Below, piece by piece: positions 35,192-43,874 of a DNA stretch of 64,000 nt; the first letter of the stretch is position 1, and each line of letters begins with the position of its first letter. The stretch comes from an uncultured Lachnospiraceae bacterium (GTDB lineage: Bacteria > Bacillota > Clostridia > Lachnospirales > Lachnospiraceae): the NCBI GenBank assembly GCA_947172645.1, contig CAMWBY010000016.1:44068-108067 (forward strand), read 5' to 3'. The position numbers and the translations under genes were made by a program. Under the pieces are notes generated by a model. That model worked only from the letters and a program-made list of their open reading frames with translations. It had not been told where the DNA came from and searched no databases.

Positions 35192-36367
35192 ATGCAGATT
35201 AGGGCAAATGCGAACGATAACCAGATTATTAATACCAATGCTGCCGCGCGGGCGAGGGCGGAAGAACGCGCGGCCAGAGAGAACAGGCAGACGAAGGGAA
35301 GGCAGAGCATTTTTGCGGGCGATTTGGGATTACATGGGGATATGATTAGCCTGCGCAGGCAGCGCGCCCAGAGGAAAGCGCTTAAGATTGTAGGAGACGC
35401 CTGGGACGGAGAGAAGAAAGTTGACCAGAGCATAACAGATATCAGGGACAGGATACTTGGACTGTGGGCTGAAAAAGAAGAGAACTTAGAATATATAGCG
35501 CAGGGGGATGCACAGAAGGAAGCGCTCAGGCAGCAGTACGGCGTTGCCCTGGATTCCCAGGAGCAGAAGGATTTAGAGCTGTTGGAGAAGCGGGAGAAAG
35601 CCGGGATAAGCCCTGCGGGTGAAGTGCAGTTTACCCAGGAAGAATTAGACAGGTTAGAAGTATTGGACGGGCGTAAGCCTACGGCCGAGGATTTAGAGCT
35701 TCTCAAGAAGAAGGCTGAAGCGGAGATGCCTGGAAGCACGGTGAAGCTGACGGAGGAGGAAGAGGCGAAGCTTGCGGAGTTAGAGGGCGTACCGCTGACG
35801 GAATATCAGGAACGTTGCATGAAAATTGACAGATATCAGCAGAGATATGAGAAGCGTAATACGCAGATTGATGAGGAAGTCATGAATTGCAACAGCACAA
35901 TCCGCGCTATCCAGCAGGAACGGCTGAAACATCACGGGATGGTGGATGCCCAGAAGGACGCGGATAAAGTGATGAAAGCGGCAGGCGATGAGATTTTCGG
36001 CATGTTGGTGGACGAAGCGAAAGACCATGTGGATGAAGAGATGGAGGAGACGCGGGAAGAGGCCAAAGAGGAAGCCGAGGAGAAGGCGGAACAGGAAGAG
36101 AAAATCGAAGAGCGGGAAGAGAAGCAGGAGGAATTGGAGCAGCGTATTGATGAAACCCATGAGAGCAACGAGGAGCAGGAGCGGTTACGCAGGGAATCAG
36201 CGGAGCGTTCCAGGAAAGATGCAGACTTATTGGGGGATATGATAGACGCCGGCGTGGGCAATGTAGGAAGTATTTCCGATGCGCAGACAGAGGTTAAGAA
36301 TATGCTCAACAAGATGAAGCTTATTGAGGAAGATTTAAAGGGCAGTACGGTGGATGAGCAGGCTTAG
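35192..36367 (+). CDS. Long coiled-coil protein of unknown function
   Basis: A 391-residue, very hydrophilic protein without signal peptide or membrane span. Heptad-rich Glu/Lys/Arg helices fill about residues 60-110, 190-260 and 270-345. Two short similar segments, FTQEELDRLEVLDGRKPTAED and LTEEEEAKLAELEGVPLTEYQ, look like an internal duplication. AAGGAGG precedes ATG 35192. It precedes the LytTR/GHKL pair; the Asn/Ala-rich N-terminus resembles a secreted or structural substrate more than an enzyme. No family recognised. Confidence 0.75.
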   Translation: MQIRANANDNQIINTNAAARARAEERAARENRQTKGRQSIFAGDLGLHGDMISLRRQRAQRKALKIVGDAWDGEKKVDQSITDIRDRILGLWAEKEENLEYIAQGDAQKEALRQQYGVALDSQEQKDLELLEKREKAGISPAGEVQFTQEELDRLEVLDGRKPTAEDLELLKKKAEAEMPGSTVKLTEEEEAKLAELEGVPLTEYQERCMKIDRYQQRYEKRNTQIDEEVMNCNSTIRAIQQERLKHHGMVDAQKDADKVMKAAGDEIFGMLVDEAKDHVDEEMEETREEAKEEAEEKAEQEEKIEEREEKQEELEQRIDETHESNEEQERLRRESAERSRKDADLLGDMIDAGVGNVGSISDAQTEVKNMLNKMKLIEEDLKGSTVDEQA

Positions 36368-36391
36368 TCCCGTGATTGACACCAATGCCAC

Positions 36392-36424
36392 CTGTTTATG
36401 ACAAAAAAAATATGTTTCATGACA
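36392..36424 (+). promoter_or_regulatory. Putative LytTR-type direct repeats upstream of the LytTR gene
   Basis: CTGTTTATGACAAA at 36392-36405 is followed 20 bp later by ATGTTTCATGACA. The first copy matches, at 13 of 14 positions, CTGTTTATTACAAA at 38754, upstream of the FliD-like gene. Same-strand repeats two helical turns apart are the usual layout for LytTR-domain regulators, and one such regulator is encoded directly downstream. Confidence 0.45.
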
Positions 36425-36455
36425 TGCAAAAGAATAAAAACCATATTTATGCCGA

Positions 36456-36491
36456 TATAATACAGGATGGTGGATTTCGCCATCCTGTATT
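36456..36491 (+). promoter_or_regulatory. -10 element followed by a 12-bp hairpin or operator
   Basis: TATAAT (36456-36461) runs into a perfect inverted repeat AATACAGGATGG / CCATCCTGTATT (36459-36470 and 36480-36491) with a 9-nt loop. There is no T tract, so a protein operator or 5' leader stem-loop of the LytTR gene is more likely than a terminator. Confidence 0.5.
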
Positions 36492-36525
36492 ACATGGAAC
36501 GGACGGCTGAGAGTATGGGGGAAAC

Positions 36526-37221
36526 ATGAATATTGCGGTTTGCGATGACGAGGTAAGAGGGAGAGAAAGGATTCTAACCTTACTTGAGAAAGAGTTTTCT
36601 CAGACACAGACAAGAGAGTTTGATTCAGGGATGAAATTAATTGACAGTGTGGAAGAAGGTTACAGGCCGGATATCGTGCTGCTTGATATAGCGATGGAAG
36701 GTATGGACGGGATGGAGACCGCGAGACGGCTTAGGGAATTGGCAGATTCCATCCTGATTTTTGTGACGGGGGTGAAGGAGCAGGTTTTCGACGCATTTGA
36801 CGTGGGCGCGTTCCATTATCTGATGAAACCGGTGGACCCAGATAAAATGACAGATGTTTTGAAACGTGCTGTACAGGAGGCGGAGAAGAGACAGGCTTCT
36901 CCAAAGTATCTTCTCGTTAAGACAGAGGGGACTCACCGCAGAGTTCCTGTGGAGGATATTCTTTATGCGGAGAACAGCGGGCGCAAGGTGATTCTGCATA
37001 CGAAGACGGAATGCCTGGAATACTATGAGCGGATGAACCATCTGCAGGAAGTGCTTGGAGAAGGGTTTTACCGCTGCCACAGGGGATATCTGGTGGCGTT
37101 GTCCGCCATCAGCGGGTATGACCATGACAGCATCACGGTGGGGCAGAACGACAGGATATATCTGGCAAAACAAAAGTATGGCGAGTTCGTGAAGCTGTAC
37201 TATAAATTTCTTAAGGAGTAG
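36526..37221 (+). CDS. LytTR-family response regulator
   Basis: A 231-residue regulator: receiver (about 1-120) with CDDE near the N-terminus, phosphoacceptor in VLLDIAMEGMDG and the Lys in LMKPVD; LytTR DNA-binding domain (about 130-228) with ILYAENSGRKVILHT and FYRCHRGYLVALSAI. Such AgrA-like regulators often answer to peptide signals. It pairs with the GHKL kinase 4 bp downstream. No agrB/agrD-like peptide genes are visible in the window. Confidence 0.93.
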   Translation: MNIAVCDDEVRGRERILTLLEKEFSQTQTREFDSGMKLIDSVEEGYRPDIVLLDIAMEGMDGMETARRLRELADSILIFVTGVKEQVFDAFDVGAFHYLMKPVDPDKMTDVLKRAVQEAEKRQASPKYLLVKTEGTHRRVPVEDILYAENSGRKVILHTKTECLEYYERMNHLQEVLGEGFYRCHRGYLVALSAISGYDHDSITVGQNDRIYLAKQKYGEFVKLYYKFLKE

Positions 37222-37225
37222 ACAG

Positions 37226-38707
37226 ATGGCAGAATATGCGCTTGATTGGGCAGAATATGCAGTGAAAGCCGGATTGTTGCTGTATCTGTGCAAAGACAGC
37301 ATTATGGTGAAGGAAAAGTACCGTTCCACAGGGAAGGTGCTTTTTTTCATACAGGCGTTATTGATTGGATATTGGCTTTCCCATTCCGCGTGGGTGGACA
37401 GGATGCTTTATGGGAATGAGGATGGAATGATAAATAACAGCAGTTATAGTATTATCAAACTGACTGTTACATTCTGTTGCAGTTTTCTTGTGGTGGATAT
37501 ATTTTATTGCGGCAGGAAGCTCGCCAAGCTGTATTTGCTGTTGGTTTTTTATACGGTGCAGGAGATGTCGCGCTTTATCTGGCACAGTATATGGTCTCTT
37601 ATGCTTCATTGGTGCATCGACCGCCTGAATGCGGAGATAATAGCGCAGACTTTAGAGACGGAGCGGTTTTTCATACTGATAGAATATTTGCAGTTTTTTA
37701 GTTTCCTGCTATTTGCGGTAGGGTATCTGGCGCTTATGTTTGCGGTTTTCAAGATATATAAACGGTATCTTGCAAAGCAGGTAGATGAAATAGGCAGACA
37801 GGGATTGTGGTTTTTGATGCTTACGCCGGTAATCGGCATGGTGTTTGATGTGTTGTGGCGGATTTCCTTTTATTACCAGGAAGGGGCCAAGATTGAGTTT
37901 ATGTACGACAGGCATGGGAGTATGTATGTGGTTGTGCCTGTTTTTGCCGCGCTGTGCCTCATATGTATTGTGATGAGCAGGAAGATATACAGCGATTTGA
38001 TGCGGTCGGAAGAACAAAAAAACAGCCTGTTATTTTATAGACAGCAGTTATCAGACATGACGGCCCATGTCAGGGAACTGGAACAGCTCTATGACGGAAT
38101 ACGTGGGATGCGACATGATATCAATAATTATGTGGCGGATATGGAACAACTGTTATTTATAAGCGGCGAAGGAGAGCAGCTGTCGGAAGAAGTCAGGCAG
38201 GAAGCGGGACAATATCTGCAAAATATGCAGTCCGCGGCGCAGAGACTGACCATGCGTTTTGCCACAGGCAATCCGGTCACGGATGTTATTTTAAATCGGA
38301 AATGGCAGATGTGCGAACAGGGGCACATTGTGCTGTCCGGGGACTTGCTCTATCCGTCCTGTCTTGGGATAGAGGTTTTTGATTTGGGGATTCTATTGAA
38401 TAATGCGTTGGATAATGCCATAGAAGCTTGCAAGAAACTTGGGATAGATGAGAAAAAAGAGATTATGTTTCGCGGTTATGTGAAGGGAAGAATGTTTTTC
38501 CTGGAAATAAAGAACACATGTAATACAATACCGGGGACAAAAGAAGGCGGTATGTTGCAGACGACAAAACAGGATGAGTGGCGGCATGGGCTTGGAATGA
38601 GCAATATGAAAAGTTGTGTGGAGAAATATTATGGAACAATGCAGTTTGAAACAGCAGACGGCCTATTTAGTCTGACGATTATGCTGCAGGGGATGAAAGG
38701 GGATTGA
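37226..38707 (+). CDS. GHKL-type membrane sensor histidine kinase
   Basis: A 493-residue AgrC-like kinase. About seven hydrophobic segments span residues 20-255, followed by a dimerisation helix with MRHDINNYVADM (the phosphoacceptor His in this class) and a GHKL ATPase with NNALDNAIEAC and GLGMSNMKSCV. The multi-helix sensor is typical of kinases detecting peptides or membrane states. Spacing of 4 bp to the LytTR regulator and AAGGAG before ATG 37226 show coupling. Confidence 0.92.
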   Translation: MAEYALDWAEYAVKAGLLLYLCKDSIMVKEKYRSTGKVLFFIQALLIGYWLSHSAWVDRMLYGNEDGMINNSSYSIIKLTVTFCCSFLVVDIFYCGRKLAKLYLLLVFYTVQEMSRFIWHSIWSLMLHWCIDRLNAEIIAQTLETERFFILIEYLQFFSFLLFAVGYLALMFAVFKIYKRYLAKQVDEIGRQGLWFLMLTPVIGMVFDVLWRISFYYQEGAKIEFMYDRHGSMYVVVPVFAALCLICIVMSRKIYSDLMRSEEQKNSLLFYRQQLSDMTAHVRELEQLYDGIRGMRHDINNYVADMEQLLFISGEGEQLSEEVRQEAGQYLQNMQSAAQRLTMRFATGNPVTDVILNRKWQMCEQGHIVLSGDLLYPSCLGIEVFDLGILLNNALDNAIEACKKLGIDEKKEIMFRGYVKGRMFFLEIKNTCNTIPGTKEGGMLQTTKQDEWRHGLGMSNMKSCVEKYYGTMQFETADGLFSLTIMLQGMKGD

Positions 38708-38712
38708 TTGAC

Positions 38713-38767
38713 CTGTATATGACAGCTTTAATCGCTTTATAACCAAAACGGCACTGTTTATTACAAA
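38713..38767 (+). promoter_or_regulatory. Three 20-bp-phased repeats upstream of the FliD-like gene
   Basis: CTGTATATGACAGC (38713), a degenerate TTTATAACCAAA copy (about 38736) and CTGTTTATTACAAA (38754) are spaced by about 20 bp. The last matches the element upstream of the LytTR gene at 13 of 14 bases. Proposed binding region of the LytTR regulator. Confidence 0.45.
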
Positions 38768-38910
38768 CCTCTTTATTCTTGCCAGAGCCGAACGATATAC
38801 TTAGTGTAAGGTAAAAGATGACGGTTTACCGCGTCTACATATGTCCTGTGCGACGCTGTGGAAAACCGGAGCACAACTTTACATTTTGGCAGAAGGGAGA
38901 TATAGTATAC

Positions 38911-39612
38911 ATGAGAGTCACAAGGAATTACATGAATTCACTGTTGGGCGGGAGTAACAGCATAAACAATACCTCTTCTTTGTTGCAGCGGGCGTTGAGC
39001 AGAAGCAGCAAGGGCAGGCGTTTTAACAGCAGCCCGTTCTTGAAAAACAACAAGAGTAACAAAAACGCTCTTTTTGGCAGTACGGTAAAAAGTACAGGGA
39101 ATACGCAGAAGCTGTACTATAATATGAAATACCATGCAGGCCAAGTGTCGGACTATGCGAAGAAACTGACAGAGAAGGGGGAAAAATCCCTTTTTGCGAA
39201 AGCGAAGGAGAGCGGAAGCACGGCGGAGGTTGTGGCGAGCATTAAAGGATTTGTAGGGCAGTACAACAGTATGTTACAAAACCTTAAGGATTCGGGCGGC
39301 GCGGCATATTACAATTATGCGGCTCAGCTAAACAGCGTTTCAAGCGTAAACAGTTCGGAGCTTGCGTCCTGCGGTATCACCAGGAACTCAGACGGAACCC
39401 TTTCGGTGGATGATGGGAAACTGGGTTCCGCGGATGTGGAAACACTGGAAAAAGTATGGAACGGAAGCAGCTTTGCAAGCCGTACCGGGCTCTGGGCGGA
39501 TTCCATCGAATCTGCGGCAGAACGCAGTATGGAAGCAAAAGCGAGCAGCAGCTATAGCAATCTGTTTAATAATTATGGAAGCAAAGGAAATTATTTTAAC
39601 TTCTTTGGCTAA
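38911..39612 (+). CDS. FliD-like hook-associated-type protein, function unknown
   Basis: A 233-residue Ser/Asn-rich protein without a signal peptide. The start MRVTRNYMNSL resembles hook-associated and flagellin-type N-termini. The segment from about 108 to 180 (IKGFVGQYNSML ... GITRNSDGTLSVDDGKL) follows the pattern of the FliD C-terminal region, where FVxAYN and a GTLSxDxxKL motif are conserved. No flagellar genes are near. ATG 38911 is chosen for that N-terminus; ATG 38818 would add 31 residues and has its own weak ribosome site. It may be a secreted protein controlled by the LytTR system. Confidence 0.65.
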   Translation: MRVTRNYMNSLLGGSNSINNTSSLLQRALSRSSKGRRFNSSPFLKNNKSNKNALFGSTVKSTGNTQKLYYNMKYHAGQVSDYAKKLTEKGEKSLFAKAKESGSTAEVVASIKGFVGQYNSMLQNLKDSGGAAYYNYAAQLNSVSSVNSSELASCGITRNSDGTLSVDDGKLGSADVETLEKVWNGSSFASRTGLWADSIESAAERSMEAKASSSYSNLFNNYGSKGNYFNFFG

Positions 39613-39628
39613 AAGGAGTAGCATTGTT

Positions 39629-40282
39629 ATGATGAATCGGTTGAACTGGATACAACAGGAGCAGAAAGTGGCGGATTACCATGTGCTTACGTGGCGGACA
39701 TCCCATTTTCATAAGCCCAACCGGACTGTCATCGGGGGAGCGGCGGCCATGAAACCGGAAAGCGGTGTGGCGGCCGCTTCCGGCGCGCAAAGCCAGGCGG
39801 ACGGAATTGGCTTCGGATTGTCGGACAAGATAAGAGGCGGGGAATGGAAGACAGGCGGGCTTGGAGTGGACGGATTGTCGGAGGATGGAAGTAAGAGCGC
39901 CAGAGACAATGTGCGGTTATCGGCCTCCGGAAGAGAAGCAGGGCACCAGAGCCAGGGGATGATGGCGCAGCAGGAGACGCTACAGCAGATTCTGCCGGAC
40001 GGGATACATGCCACAGTAAGCAGTATAAGGCAGTCGCTTATGAGACTGCGCGGCCGTATCCGTCAAAGCACGGCGGTGTTTCGCGGCCTGTACAAGAATA
40101 AACCCGGACAGGCAGGAGGAAATTCGGTAAAGCAGGGAGCGTACCGTAATCCTTCCGGGAAGGAGAATCAGGGAACCAGGAAAGCGAATAAAGAACAAGT
40201 ATTGTCCATGCAGGCCGAGAATCATTACCTGCTTGATTCTTATGACAAAAACGGACAGTACAATATGTTAGGTAAGTCATAA
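39629..40282 (+). CDS. Protein of unknown function, partner of the FliD-like protein
   Basis: A 217-residue hydrophilic protein beginning MMNRLNWIQQEQKVADYHVL. It has a Gly/Ala/Ser-rich disordered middle (about 35-110) and a basic C-terminal third with LMRLRGRIRQSTAVFRGLY. No signal peptide or membrane segment. ATG 39629 has AAAAGGAG 10 bases upstream and starts 16 bp after the FliD-like gene; the frame is open further upstream but overlaps that gene. Co-transcription suggests a shared role. No family recognised. Confidence 0.6.
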   Translation: MMNRLNWIQQEQKVADYHVLTWRTSHFHKPNRTVIGGAAAMKPESGVAAASGAQSQADGIGFGLSDKIRGGEWKTGGLGVDGLSEDGSKSARDNVRLSASGREAGHQSQGMMAQQETLQQILPDGIHATVSSIRQSLMRLRGRIRQSTAVFRGLYKNKPGQAGGNSVKQGAYRNPSGKENQGTRKANKEQVLSMQAENHYLLDSYDKNGQYNMLGKS

Positions 40283-40401
40283 AAATCTTCATCTCTTTTT
40301 CACACACTTTTCACAGTTCTTTTATTGTTTCCGTCACATTTATGGTCTATAGTAACAATGGGTGTTAGCCCAGACGATAATTTATGGAGGACGGAAGAAG
40401 A

Positions 40402-41190
40402 ATGAGTGGAAATCCTTTTTTCCCATTAGATGAGATAAGCATAGAACCAAATGAAACCGAAATGATGATATTTCCGCAGGTAGATAAATCAATCTATGAC
40501 CGGAGGAAGAAGATGGCAGGCACGGTAGTAGATTACAAAGAAATGCGTATGCGGTATAGTTGTGCCATCAAGGAGGTGCGGACGAAATTCGATGTATTGA
40601 ATTCAGAGTTTAACGTGAGGTATCAGCGCAATCCGATTACTTCCATCAGCTCACGTTTGAAGAGCAGTTCCAGTATTATGAATAAATTAGCGCGTAAAAA
40701 TCTAAATTTTACGTTGGAAAATGTGGAGAATAACCTGTTTGACGTGGCGGGGATACGCGTGGTATGTTCTTATGTGGATGATATCTACGTGCTTGCCCAG
40801 GCATTGGCTAAGCAGGACGACATCACTGTCATTAAGGAGAAAGATTACATCAAGCATCCGAAACCGAACGGGTACCGCAGCTACCATATGATTGTGAGCG
40901 TCCCGGTCTTTTTCTCCGACCAGACAAAAGAGATGGCAGTGGAAGTGCAAATCCGCACGATTGCCATGGATTTCTGGGCGAGCCTGGAGCATCAGCTGAA
41001 ATACAAACAGGAGGTGCCGAACCAGAAGGAAATCGTGGAGAGGCTGACGGAGTGCGCCCATCAGATTGCGTCCATCGACAAGCAGATGTGGCAGGTACGG
41101 CAGCAAATTGAGCTGTCGGAGGATATTCCCACAGAGGAAGAGATACTGCTTGAGAAGTTGAGCAGGATTGACATTGCAATCAATGAATAA
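40402..41190 (+). CDS. Small alarmone synthetase, GTP pyrophosphokinase
   Basis: About 262 residues with a RelA/SpoT synthetase domain: YRQRNP-like substrate loop (YQRNPITSISSRLKSS), DVAGIRVVCSYVDDIY, KHPKPNGYRSYHM and EVQIRTIAMDFWASLEHQLKYK. No HD hydrolase, TGS or ACT domains, so it belongs to the small synthetases (RelQ/YjbM-like) that make (p)ppGpp from ATP and GTP or GDP. ATG 40402 is preceded by GGAGGACGGAAGAAG; ATG 40384 lacks a ribosome site. Confidence 0.93.
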   Translation: MSGNPFFPLDEISIEPNETEMMIFPQVDKSIYDRRKKMAGTVVDYKEMRMRYSCAIKEVRTKFDVLNSEFNVRYQRNPITSISSRLKSSSSIMNKLARKNLNFTLENVENNLFDVAGIRVVCSYVDDIYVLAQALAKQDDITVIKEKDYIKHPKPNGYRSYHMIVSVPVFFSDQTKEMAVEVQIRTIAMDFWASLEHQLKYKQEVPNQKEIVERLTECAHQIASIDKQMWQVRQQIELSEDIPTEEEILLEKLSRIDIAINE

Positions 41191-41207
41191 AAAAGTTGGC
41201 TGTCGGG

Positions 41208-42128
41208 TCAGGAGTTAGCCGGGGCATAGTAGATATTGACTTTGATATCCTGGCCGTAATTGCCGAAGGTTTTGCCGAAAATTGTCAGACCGCCGATATG
41301 CTCCGCGTCGTCGTCTACGGCCATACGGAAACGGATGCTGGCGCGGTAGTCGAGGCTGAGGTTGTCAATTGTCACATCGGAGATTTTCAGGCCGTCGATA
41401 TAGGTACCATGTGTGTTGATGACGATAAGTTTCAAAAGCCCGTACTGATTCCAGTTCGGGAACCACCAGTCGGGCGTGAAAAGTCCCCGCGTATCGCCGA
41501 AATCGCCTGGGGAAAGCCAATGGCCTATACAGACGTCATTCAAGTAAAAAGATATGTCGGAGGGCCACATATTGTTGACGCCCGGAGCCTCGGAAGATAG
41601 TTCCGCCGAGACCGTAATCTGGGTGATTTTCTGTGACCTTGGGATAAAATTGGGGATATTGTATTCCACGAATCCTCTGGTAAACCAAAGAATATCGGCG
41701 TTGTAACGGTCAGGATGGTCAAAATACCTGGAATCATCCACCTCCCCGATGAGGGCCTTGTCGGAGGCAAGGCCGCAGGTGGGGTAGATGCGGTAGTTGG
41801 AGTAATGGCCGACCTTCAGGTCGGTGCTGTATACGTTCTGGAGCGCCTCAGGCTTCTCTAGTTCGATTAAGATTTTGTCCAGACGGATGGAGCATACTTT
41901 CTGGTTGCCGTGTCCGGCGGACTCGCCGGATGTGGTAATCAGTCCGCAGCCCTCCAGTTTCTTGATGTGGCTTGTCAGGGCGCCGCCGGTAATATTCAGG
42001 CGGGACGCAAGCTCATTCATGCTCATGTTATTGTTTTCCAACAAGATGTTGAGAATTTCAATCCTGACATCGGAACCAAGCGCTTTGAAAATATCTAATC
42101 CTTCATTCAGTGAAGTAATATGCAGCAA
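41208..42128 (-). CDS. ArsR-type winged-helix regulator with C-terminal beta-rich domain
   Basis: About 306 residues. The N-terminal winged helix (about 8-85: LGSDVRIEILNILLENNNMSMNELASRLNITGGALTSHIKKL) is ArsR-like. The C-terminal 200 residues are rich in aromatic and beta-prone segments (IPNFIPRSQKITQITVSAEL, WWFPNWNQYGLLKLIVINTHG) and look like a jelly-roll ligand-binding domain. TTG 42128 has GGAGG 8 bases upstream and is preferred over TTG 42146. It follows the symporter gene by about 30 bp, so it probably senses the transported solute or a derived sugar. Confidence 0.8.
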   Translation of the reverse strand: MLHITSLNEGLDIFKALGSDVRIEILNILLENNNMSMNELASRLNITGGALTSHIKKLEGCGLITTSGESAGHGNQKVCSIRLDKILIELEKPEALQNVYSTDLKVGHYSNYRIYPTCGLASDKALIGEVDDSRYFDHPDRYNADILWFTRGFVEYNIPNFIPRSQKITQITVSAELSSEAPGVNNMWPSDISFYLNDVCIGHWLSPGDFGDTRGLFTPDWWFPNWNQYGLLKLIVINTHGTYIDGLKISDVTIDNLSLDYRASIRFRMAVDDDAEHIGGLTIFGKTFGNYGQDIKVNIYYAPANS

Positions 42129-42159
42129 TGTATCTTCCTCCAACAAGTTTTTATGGTTT

Positions 42160-43689
42160 TCAGTTCTTTCTGTTTACTTCCTCATAAGCCTTGACAATAT
42201 GTTCTGCGGGCGCAGCCGTCACGAGTGAAACAAGGACGTTGACTATCAGCGCCGCAACGAAAGCCGGAAGCAGTTCGTAGATGGCGAAGACGCCGCCCAA
42301 TGTGGCGATACCGTATTTCCATATAAATACCATGGCGCCTCCGGTAATCATGCCGGCCAATGCGCCTTGCTTATTGGAGCGTTTCCAGAACAGCGCAAGC
42401 AGTACCACAGGGCCGAATGCAGCGCCGAATCCCGCCCAGGCAAAGGATACGATTTTAAAAATGGAGCTGTCCGGGTTCTGCGCGATGACTACGGCAACAA
42501 GGGAGATTGCGATAACGGTAATCCTTGCAATGAGCAGGGAAGTTTTCGTATCCAGTTTTTTCTTGCCAAAATCCTGCACCAGGTTCTGTGAAATACTGGA
42601 TGCAGCCGCCAGAAGCTGCGAGTCTGCGGTGGACATGGTTGCTGCCAGGATACCTGCCAGAATCACGCCGGCGATGAAGGCAGGTATGATGCCGTGGCTG
42701 CTAAGCACGGATGCAATCTGGACGATGACCGTCTCGGAATTGTTTCCTTCCAACATAGGGATGATGCCTGCCTTGGACATGCTGTATCCGATGATGCCGA
42801 TAAACACTGCGATAGCCATGGAAATGACAACCCATACGGTGGCGATTCTTCGGGACAGCTTTAATTTGTTCTCATCCTCGATCGCCATAAAACGAAGCAG
42901 GATATGAGGCATTCCGAAATAGCCAAGTCCCCATGCCAGTGTGGATGCGATTGTGAAAGCCGTGTACGGCTTGGCGGATGCCGTGTCCGCCACATAAGTC
43001 TGTACCATGCTCAAGTAGCCCGGAAGCTCCTGCGCGTTGGCAATCACGGTGTCAAAACCGCCGGTTACGGCAGCGCCGAATCCCACTACAATCACCAGGG
43101 CGATTGTCATGGTGATGCCCTGAATCAAGTCTGTGGTGCTTACTGCAAGGAACCCGCCCATGGTACAGTACAGCACGATTACGGCTGCGCTTAAGAGCAT
43201 GGCAAGCATGTAATTCATGCCAAAGAGCGTGCTGAACAGCTTGCCGCATGCAGCGAAGCCGGAAGCCGTGTAAGGCACGAAGAAGATTACGATGATGACG
43301 GCCGCGATACAGGTGAGAAGGTGCTTGTCGTCGCCGTATCTTTTGGCGAAAAAGTCAGGAATCGTGATTGCGCCCAATTTACTGGAATAGAGGCGGATTC
43401 GTTTCGATACGAAAAGCCAGTTAAAGTAAGTGCCCAGCGCAAGGCCGATGGCGGTCCAGCCCACATCCGCGATACCGGAGATGTAAGCAAGCCCGGGAAG
43501 CCCCATCAGCAGGTAGCTGCTCATGTCGGAGGCTTCCGCGCTCATGGCGGTGACGAAAGGGCCCAGTTTCCGGCCGCCCAGATAAAATTCGTCTGTCTGC
43601 GTATTTTGCTTGGAGAAAGAGATACCGATGTAAATCATTCCAAACAAGTAGACCAGGATGGCAATAATAATACAGATTTGAGATGTCAT
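42160..43689 (-). CDS. Sodium:solute symporter, PutP-like
   Basis: A 509-residue SSS-family transporter with about 13 helices. Family markers include AEASDMSSYLLMGLPG early in the protein, WGLGYFGMPHILLRFMA in the middle and the Na-site region near STADSQLLAAASSISQNL. Closest in feel to the proline symporter PutP; the substrate could be proline or another organic solute. AGGAGAACTATT precedes ATG 43689. Forms an operon with the ArsR-type regulator. Confidence 0.9.
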   Translation of the reverse strand: MTSQICIIIAILVYLFGMIYIGISFSKQNTQTDEFYLGGRKLGPFVTAMSAEASDMSSYLLMGLPGLAYISGIADVGWTAIGLALGTYFNWLFVSKRIRLYSSKLGAITIPDFFAKRYGDDKHLLTCIAAVIIVIFFVPYTASGFAACGKLFSTLFGMNYMLAMLLSAAVIVLYCTMGGFLAVSTTDLIQGITMTIALVIVVGFGAAVTGGFDTVIANAQELPGYLSMVQTYVADTASAKPYTAFTIASTLAWGLGYFGMPHILLRFMAIEDENKLKLSRRIATVWVVISMAIAVFIGIIGYSMSKAGIIPMLEGNNSETVIVQIASVLSSHGIIPAFIAGVILAGILAATMSTADSQLLAAASSISQNLVQDFGKKKLDTKTSLLIARITVIAISLVAVVIAQNPDSSIFKIVSFAWAGFGAAFGPVVLLALFWKRSNKQGALAGMITGGAMVFIWKYGIATLGGVFAIYELLPAFVAALIVNVLVSLVTAAPAEHIVKAYEEVNRKN

Positions 43690-43717
43690 AATAGTTCTCC
43701 TCGTTTCTTATTTTCTT

Positions 43718-43848
43718 GTGTAATATACACGGTTGGTTTATCGTCTGGCATTTAGCTGCGGCGTTTGGCCCGGAGTCTAATGCCTGGCACAAACCATTGA
43801 CCAGTCTACCATACGCTGCACCGGAATAAAATATGAACTGTAGTACAG
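43718..43848 (-). promoter_or_regulatory. Palindromes in the symporter promoter region
   Basis: GTGTAATATACAC (43718-43730, close to the symporter start) and CTGTAGTACAG (43838-43848) are small perfect dyads. The second resembles GCTAGTACAG ahead of the TetR gene. They are candidate operators for the ArsR-type and TetR-type regulators respectively, by position only. Confidence 0.3.
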
Positions 43849-43874
43849 AATTGAAATTGCCGAAGGAAGCGCTT

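Noticed and set aside
37226..38707. Complete agr-type quorum-sensing system
   Set aside because: Regulator and kinase are present but no agrB-type protease or agrD-type peptide gene could be found on either strand nearby.
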